Shown here: one piece after another, positions 57,063-64,000 of the stretch
How positions within the stretch are numbered: position 1 is the stretch's first letter
How the letters are laid out: every line of letters begins with the position of its first letter
NCBI GenBank assembly: GCA_907163345.1
Contig: CAJQUN010000003.1
Span: 6,428,821-6,492,820, forward strand
Direction: 5' to 3'
DNA length: 64,000 nucleotides
DNA from: Haberlea rhodopensis
Taxonomy: Eukaryota; Streptophyta; Magnoliopsida; Lamiales; Gesneriaceae
Position numbers and translations under genes: made by a program
The notes under the pieces: model-generated
Seen by the model: the letters and a program-made list of their open reading frames with translations, nothing else
What the model was told of the DNA's origin: nothing
Database searches by the model: none

Positions 57063-59373
57063 TGTAATGCCTGAAATTAATCATATTTAATTAATTGACT
57101 TAATTGAGGTAAATTACATAATTTAGAGAATTAAATTATTGGGTATTTTAATAGGACCGAAGTTAGAATAAATTTCAGGTTGAGTTTATAGTGTAAATTA
57201 AATTCAAGGATGATGCCCAAAATTATCTACATTTAATCATCTAAGTTAATTGGGGTAAACTTGAATTAATTTCGGAAATCTAATTATTGGGAATTGTAGT
57301 CAGACTCAAATTTGGAACTAAGCTGGGAGTGAACTTGTGGTGATTTTTTATCAATAATTCTTATAAATAATAAGAGACATTCTTTTGAGTTTTGATTTAA
57401 TTAAATTATTTGATTAATGAATAGATTAAAGTTAAGGTTGGGCAAGAAAAACACACACTAACTCATCCTACACACACACGTATCGATCTTGCTCTCCCTT
57501 CCTCTTTGGCTTCACACCATCTCCCTCTCTAGCTTCAATGAACGATTTCTTCCTTCTTTCAAGCTCAATTTTATTCAGGTTTGTGTGTGTATTATTACAT
57601 TGCACCTTATTTAGACTTCCTTGAATATTTTGGAGCATTATTCAACTCTTATAGTTTGGAGGAAGAAAAGGGGCGTTTGGATTAAGCCCTTGGCTAGTGG
57701 GATTTTTGGCATTGTTTAATTGATTCCTACCTTATGGGTTGTGTTATAGTTGGATTTAAACAATTGTTCGAGTTGTGTGTGAAATTGGAGTTGGTCTGTG
57801 CGTGTGTGTTCTACTGTGTGCGTGAGTGTGTTGTGCATGTGTTAGTGTGTAGGTATGTGGAAAATACATGTTTTTGCGTGTGTTTTAGTGTGTATTGGTA
57901 TGTGTATGTGGTAAAATACACATATGTAATGAATATTTTAGCATGTATTGGTGAAAATAGATGTTGTATACACATGTGTGTGTGTGTCCCAACATACATT
58001 GGTGAGTGTATAGGTTGTATATACATGGCTACGTGCATTGAAGTGTGTATGGGTATTGTATATGCAAGAATATGTGCATTTGAATGTATATATGGGCTGT
58101 ATATGCAAGGATTTGTGTATTTAAATGTGTATAGGTGTGGTATATGCAAGTGTAGATGCATTTAAGTGAGGATATGTGTTGAATATGCAAGTGTATGTGT
58201 ATTTAAGCGTGTTGCAGTGTATACGTATAGAATGATGCATCGTTGCTATGAAAGTAATTTGTGTTCGATTATCATGTGATACACATACACTAATACTTTG
58301 AATTGTATAAGTTGGTAGTGTAAGGGTTTGGAAGTATGAATGCAATATTTAATTAGATGTTGTGAATGTTGGGTAAAGCGTACGAACAAAATGGATAATA
58401 ACATGAGAAAATAATATGGATTTTATTATCTGAAGTGATGGGATCTCCTAATTAAGAGATTGAGTATGTAAATGGCAATGGTATGAACTAAACACGTAGT
58501 TGCTCAGAGAAGTATCAACTACCTTGATTATGTAACAAAGTTATAATATTGAGTTGTTGATTGATGATATTGAAATAAAGTTAAGATATATATAAATGAT
58601 ATTAATTGTGATGTGAATAAGCTAATATTGAGTGACGATTTTGATATAGACTCTACATGGTTCTTCGGATGTCAGGATAGCTTGATTTTGTTATCGACTA
58701 TAAGGTACGTAGTGACATACGAGCATGTATAGTGTGAAGTAATTATCTGGTTATTTACACAGATGTTATTCAGTATGATATGGCGAATGGAAGTTACTAA
58801 ATATGCAAATTGAGTTAATACTTGTAGCATGGTGAATATGTAGATAATCAATTGTATATTTTGTTAAGTTGGATGTCTACGGCATGGGGAATATGAGAAG
58901 TTGTGGATGATTGTCATGGTTGACAGGCAAAATGACCTCAAATATATTAATAGCCACGAATGAACAAGAAATCAAGTATTGTTATAAATTCGATATACAC
59001 ATAAAAGTTTAAGGATGTTTAAATAAAAGTTGAAGTTGTGAACTTATGAGAACAGGAACAGTCTAAAGATCAAGGATATGATCCTTATCATTATGGAGCT
59101 ATTATTATGGAAGCAGGAATAGCTCGAGAAAGTCATGACTACTTCATAAATGAAAAAGGTGTATTCTCTTATGAATACCCTTTTGTCTAATTATTGGATA
59201 TTCTAGGTGATGAATATTGTATTATTCTAGGTGATGAGTATTTCTAAACATTGATATTGAACCTGGATGATCATGAATTGTGAAACATGAACAGTGCAAG
59301 GAAGCTTATATTGGTTCAACTTATTCAGGGAATATTCTTTATAAATTTCAATAGCTCTATTTTATTGTATTGC

Positions 59374-59407
<34 letters not shown>

Positions 59408-60003
59408 TTGAGAATTTTAGGTTGGTGCTTGCTCACCATTTGTGGTGTTGTTTCTGTTGAAACAGGTAAAACATTTACTACGTTGTCCATGTGGAGTAAG
59501 CAAGTCTCATTGGATAGCATTGTGTGTGGGGACATTGTACCAGTATTGGTAAATGAGAGTATGCGATATATACCAGTAGATTCATACTCATAGTATTCGT
59601 TGCTCGTTTGTGAGCATTCTAATGCATGTATATAACTATATAAATGTTGTAAAGCTCCCTTTTTTACTTAGTTATTATATGTGCATTCTTTTCGGGGGAT
59701 ATCATGCTCAATGAATTGATTTTATAGATATGATGTGTAATAGCACGAGTATAAGCTAGTTGTTGTATTTTGGTGGGTTTTATTACTGGATTAGTGATGG
59801 ATATTTGTGATGTTGTTGATGATATTTATTATGGTGTTTTCTTACTTTTGGATAATCCAATTTACGGGGAGACTCTGCCCAGATTTTTATAAACCCCCAC
59901 AGTAATTAAGAAGCATGTAGTGAAAGTTCGAAAGAATGATTATTTTTATACACTTATGACGTCATAAATGCATTATTCACGAGTTAAGAGTTGGGGTCTT
60001 ACA
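57063..60003 (+). mobile_element. Probable solo LTR, 2.9 kb
   Basis: It starts TGTAATGCCTGAAATTAATC and ends GGGGTCTTACA. The flanks are TGTCT and TGTAT, four of five identical. The last kilobase has typical LTR text (TTGTGGTGTTGTTTCTGTTG, AAACAGGTAAAAC at about 59435-59475; ACGGGGAGACTCTGCCCAG at about 59873). It holds an internal duplication (about 57066-57190 and 57215-57330), a TG-rich minisatellite (57780-58220) and (AT)n at about 59376-59404. I see no internal region following it. Confidence 0.6.
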
Positions 60004-60128
60004 TGTATGGTGGCCCTGAATTGTTCATTATTTCGATCAGCCTGTTCATTAAGCGTAAGTTTAAAAAAAGATCATTTCATAAAGTGAGTTTGATATAAGG
60101 TTATCCACCTAATTTTCTCCAATTTGAG

Positions 60129-61072
60129 TGTTGATATTGGGACTTTTGTCCCACATCGAGAAGAAAAGCAAATGGGCCATTTTCATTTGCTATAAAAGCA
60201 GGACAATGCCTCATGATTTAAGTGCATCAGTCAGCAGGTTGTCTAACAATTTTTTACTTAAGATGAATTCTTCTCTTATTGTAGGATCTAGTAAAATTCA
60301 TAGTATGATCTATGGTTGTGGCTTTGACTGAGCTTCCACATCAGAAAAGATTTTATTAGTTGTCTTTCTGAAAAAGGGAGATGTGTGAGTTATAAAGTGT
60401 GTCTAGTGAGAAAGTTTGTGGGTTTGTTTGGGGTGAGGAGAGAAATTGTGTGGTTGTAATAATTTTTCACATAATGTATTTTCTTCTATGGTACTTGTGG
60501 TTTTTCTCCTGATTTGGGAGTTTTCCACGTCAAATTCCCAACAAGTGACATGAGAGCCTGCGTCCTTTTATTGTGGTGGATCTTTGGTATGGTAGGATAA
60601 TACGTGTTGACTAAGAATATTTTATTTAGGAAAATCGGTATTTAAGTGGGAGCAGTGTAACCCCGCCAATTTTTCTGGGAATCTCAGATTCTCTCTTTCC
60701 TGGGAGTTTACTTAGTGTGTATTATCACGTCTACAGTGAAATTCATCAAAGTATCACAAGACAATGTCGGGAAGCAGAGTTTCAAATGCAATTAGATTTG
60801 ATGTGGAGAAATTTAATGGGAAAATCAATTTTGACTTGTGGCAAGTGCAAGTCAGGGATGTATTGATTCAATTTGGTTTACATAATGCGTTGAAGGACAT
60901 AGTATTTCCCAAAAGCAGCAGTGCTACTAGTTTGACTGGTGGAACGACTAATGCAACAAGAAAAGTTAGAATGAACAATAAAGATTGGGAGGATCTGAAT
61001 TTGAAAGCAGCAAGTGCAATCCATCTGTGTCTGCTACAAAAATGTATGATCTCAATAGTAACCAAGTATTAA
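60129..61072 (+). mobile_element. Ty1-copia fragment: LTR plus gag start
   Basis: The LTR (60129-60543) begins TGTTGATATTGGGAC and ends ATTCCCAACA. TGACATGAGAGCC follows as a worn tRNA-Met primer site. Gag starts at 60764 (MSGSRVSNAIRFDVEKFNG, FDLWQVQVRDVLIQFGLHNA, KDWEDLNLKAASAIHLCL), as in Tnt1-like elements. The frame stops at 61070-61072, and copia homology is lost there, where an inverted LTR fragment begins. Confidence 0.82.
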
Positions 61073-61079
61073 GAATAAA

Positions 61080-62600
61080 ATATGTACCTAATCCTTAATT
61101 AGGTTCTGGAATTTCATTAAAAATTTGGCAGAATCTCCCTACAAATTGGACTATCCCAAAAAAATGAACACCATAAAAAAAATCATCACCCAACATCACC
61201 AATCACTAACACTAATCGAATAATAAAATCCAGCACAAGGTATAAAGTCTAGCTAATACTCAGGACTCAAGTAATAGACAATTCTACAGTCCAATAGATA
61301 ATTCTACAGTCCACAAAGTAATTATACAATCCTCAAAGATAACAATAATAACAAATTCTAGCTACTTCATCTAGCTCAAAATGAAAAGTATTACTCTTCT
61401 ATACGTGTCAACTGCTATCTTTCCATGCTCCCAAAAGCTAGACATGTTACCTGTTTCGCCGTAAACAGCCCCCCACATAGGGTGAGCACACCAATATGCA
61501 TAAACATATATCTCAATAACTCAATTCATGGATTATGGCATAAGGGTTAAAGAGATAATCCCTATTTTTATCGAAATACCAACCATTCTTACTGTTCCTG
61601 TTTTCAGGATTCACAAGCTCTTTATGCGGTGCCACAATACTCGCTCTCTAGCGATAACTCTTAACATTAAATGCTGAACAACATCATCTCAATAATATAT
61701 CAATAATGAAATGCATAATTCACACTGCTTATTTAAATGATCACAAATCGTAAAATATAATAAACCTTGTTCATAACAACAAGGGCATATGATATCATTG
61801 CTACGTATAACGTGGTCTCATGCCATAATCGTACGTAGCACATTTCATTGGCAACCCTATACCATACCAATAGTGTAACAATATTGGTACAAACCATAAG
61901 GTAATAAATATATATACAGAATCCATTTCATTCGTAAGAATATAACTCAATATTCATTTGTCAACCCCGTGACCTTCAGGACAATTTCATCTCAACCCGT
62001 GACATCCACAATAATCTCATGTCAACCCGTGACATCCACAATAACCTCATATCAACCAGTGACATTCACAATAACCATATATCAACTCATGACATTCATA
62101 ATAACCACAATGGCTTCTTTAGTAATCATACGTCATACCATGACACACAAACCAATTTATCATATCATTGCTCGTACGTGTTTATGTATCTTTGTGTAGA
62201 CAATTTAAGCAAAGCTACTCTCTTTGCCCGAAGGCTCATGGCGTATGTGTCAATTTAATAGCTCAATATTAAAAATCAAGACCAAATCACACAAATTAAA
62301 CTATCCTTCATAAACTATCAATAATTCACCCATTCAAAAGTTAAAGTGTATACAATCATTGCTACCTCTGCAATACGCACACCCATGTGTATATCGTATA
62401 TACATACTCTAAAATATGTGCTGAAACTTGCACACATAGGTGTATACAACACCTATACCCACCAACACATGCTGAGATATACACATACATGAATATATAT
62501 CATAGACACACACGATACTTCAGCAATTACACACACATGTGCACGCTTAAAACACACAAGCTTACACACTGAAACACACGCACACATACAACGAGCACTG
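61080..62600 (-). repeat. Inverted partial copy of the LTR at 57063-60003
   Basis: On the minus strand the same blocks appear as in the solo LTR: the counterpart of ACGGGGAGACTCTGCC at about 61125-61150, GCTCACCCTATGTGGGGGGC and GCGAAACAGGTAAC at about 61445-61490, and the TG-rich part at 62370-62600. At about 61959-62105 a 30-bp unit (CAACCCGTGACATCCACAAT) is repeated four to five times. The ends are not defined. Confidence 0.6.
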
Positions 62601-62604
62601 ATGT

Positions 62605-64000
62605 GTGTGAAACGTACCGCAAGTGTACGATATCAAGTTTTAGTATAAAAGATTATGTCGAACCCACAGGGATTGAAAATTAAGTTATAGCAAGTATTGT
62701 AATTAGAATAGTCTCGACTTTATTTAGATAATCAATAGCATAATTATTAAACTAATCTAGTAAAATAAAATAATAATTTAGCAAGATGAAAATTTAAGTG
62801 GAGAAAATCAATGAGAACGGATTCTAGAGATTCAACTTCACTCAACTACCAACTATGTCGTGCTCTTCTAATTTATTACCACGAATCCTATGTTATTCTA
62901 TTACATCTCTCAAGTGTTAAATATAAATAATCATTCAACAATCATCTTGATGTGTTCATCTAAGATAAATTATTAAACAATTTCAATAGCACTAGATTCG
63001 TTCTATGGCTTTGTTGAAGTTATATGTCTCTCGACTGTATAAACTTTCAACGATGTAAATTCCTACGGTCCTATTCAAACCCCCTCTCTCGAGTGATAGA
63101 TTCTAAATAAATATGACGATTCAACTAGTGATCAGTTAATTGAAACGCATTCAAATCAGGAATCACAAATACACCAAACGAAAAACAAAAATATATTCAA
63201 TCAATAACCGACGACATAATTTCAAGTCAAGATACGTCTAACTCTAGAATAATAAATTAGTTCATGAAATTAAAGAAACATTTAGACATGTTGTTAATCA
63301 TCATAAATATAAAGGAAAGGATAATCAAACGAATATGAAGATGACCCACCATTCCGGTAATCGTTGTCGTCTTCTCCGTCGTCAAAGTCTATACCTTTTG
63401 GTGTAAGCGCGCCGCCTCGATTGATCTCCTCTTCTCCTTGGGCACTCACGTACGTCTACTGCTCTTCCTTCAAGTTTCGTGTATTCTCAGTAAGTTTCCT
63501 CTCGTTCGACAATTCTGCTCGCCAAAGTTTCGTCCGTATGTTTTTTATAAAAGATATCTCCACGTGAATAACTAGTACGTGAAGTCCCTCTTTTATAATA
63601 TAATAATCCTCTTTATTTTTGGTCCCCCAAAATCTGATCTTCTCTCCTTATTAAAATAATAATATCTTCTACAAGATTTGGTTCCCTTATGTCTCGGTTC
63701 TTCTAATTCACACGTCAAGTTCCTTGAATTTTGCACAATGAGATGTTGTGGTGCGTACGTATGTATATGTTAAATAATGATATGCTCCTTTGTTGCTGTG
63801 AATAATCAATATACAATCTGCTCAGTAGCTTGCGTACATATCTTTAAATATTTGCAACATAAGTAGCGCTAGGGCGATGATTTGAATTCTTGTCACATTT
63901 ATGTATTTAGATCATCTATTTAGCATAAAATATTTCATTTCTTGAATTTCTACAAAACAGCAAAAACGACAACAAAAGGCGTAATTCCGTTAGAATACCA
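62605..64000 (-). repeat. Athila/Tat-like LTR fragment
   Basis: Starting at about 62612, GTACCGCAAGTGTACGATAT, then CAAGTTTTAGTATAA and GTCGAACCCACAGG match the inverse of the end of the LTRs at 2861-4322 and 9728-11192, so this is the end of a related LTR on the minus strand. It runs to the window edge; the text near 63340-63450 corresponds loosely to the centre of those LTRs. The ORF at 63364-63567 is not a gene. Confidence 0.6.

Noticed and set aside
56520..57067. Overlapping ORFs on both strands (92 and 89-codon)
   Set aside because: The plus-strand frame is the translation of a degenerate tandem repeat; the minus-strand frame has no recognisable feature.
57734..58165. A 143-codon Cys-rich open frame that could suggest a small secreted peptide
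   Set aside because: It lies in a TG-rich degenerate repeat inside an LTR; Cys and Val follow from TGT and GTG codons, and the other strand is equally open.
62019..62258. ORF with HNNHISTHDIHN repeats
   Set aside because: It is the translation of a 30-bp tandem repeat in an inverted LTR fragment.

Overview
The window looks like nuclear DNA of a flowering plant, most likely a eudicot. It is AT-rich, its genes have short GT-AG introns, and it carries an RPK2-type LRR receptor kinase, an X8-domain GPI protein and dense plant-type mobile DNA. Host genes fill only a small part of it. I see three: an RPK2-like receptor kinase (13555-16242, minus) with a shortened, eroded LRR region; a two-exon gene of unknown function whose Ser-rich N-terminus is spliced to an extraordinary Cys-rich tail (26808-28553, minus); and a four-exon X8/CBM43 callose-binding-like GPI protein (51146-52900, minus).

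Most of the rest is nested mobile DNA. At 1-12860 lies a broken endogenous pararetrovirus (Caulimoviridae type). An Athila/Tat-like LTR retrotransposon (2861-11192, 5-bp target duplication GAAGT) sits inside it, and that element has itself lost its RT region and gained a fragment of another LTR. The interval 16243-24714 holds two TIR elements, a hairpin MITE and a 5'-truncated L1-type LINE (minus strand) that is split by a solo LTR. At 29783-43156 is a Helitron of about 13.4 kb encoding a Rep-helicase (with one frameshift) and a separate multi-exon RPA1-like protein. Its 3' end has the expected perfect hairpin followed by CTAG.

Next come a deleted copia element (minus) whose LTR is duplicated head to head and which is interrupted by a hAT-type MITE (43168-46490), an element full of ACATGCACCG and palindromic motifs (46530-48195), a TRIM-like element and a tRNA-Asn relic. 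After the X8 gene comes the most unusual structure: a 1.67-kb foldback (54337-56007) with a 10-bp target duplication, whose arms are arrays of 27-bp near-palindromes. A 355-bp relative lies at 17533-17887. The last 7 kb are LTR fragments of at least three families in both orientations.

The genes do not form a pathway. What the window shows best is the order of insertion: pararetrovirus then Athila; LINE then LTR retrotransposon, now a solo LTR; copia then hAT MITE. The best candidates for something undescribed are the foldback family with palindrome arrays, the Cys-rich tail protein, and the 46.6-47.5 kb palindromic repeat array. Splice sites and element ends were read by eye, without alignments.
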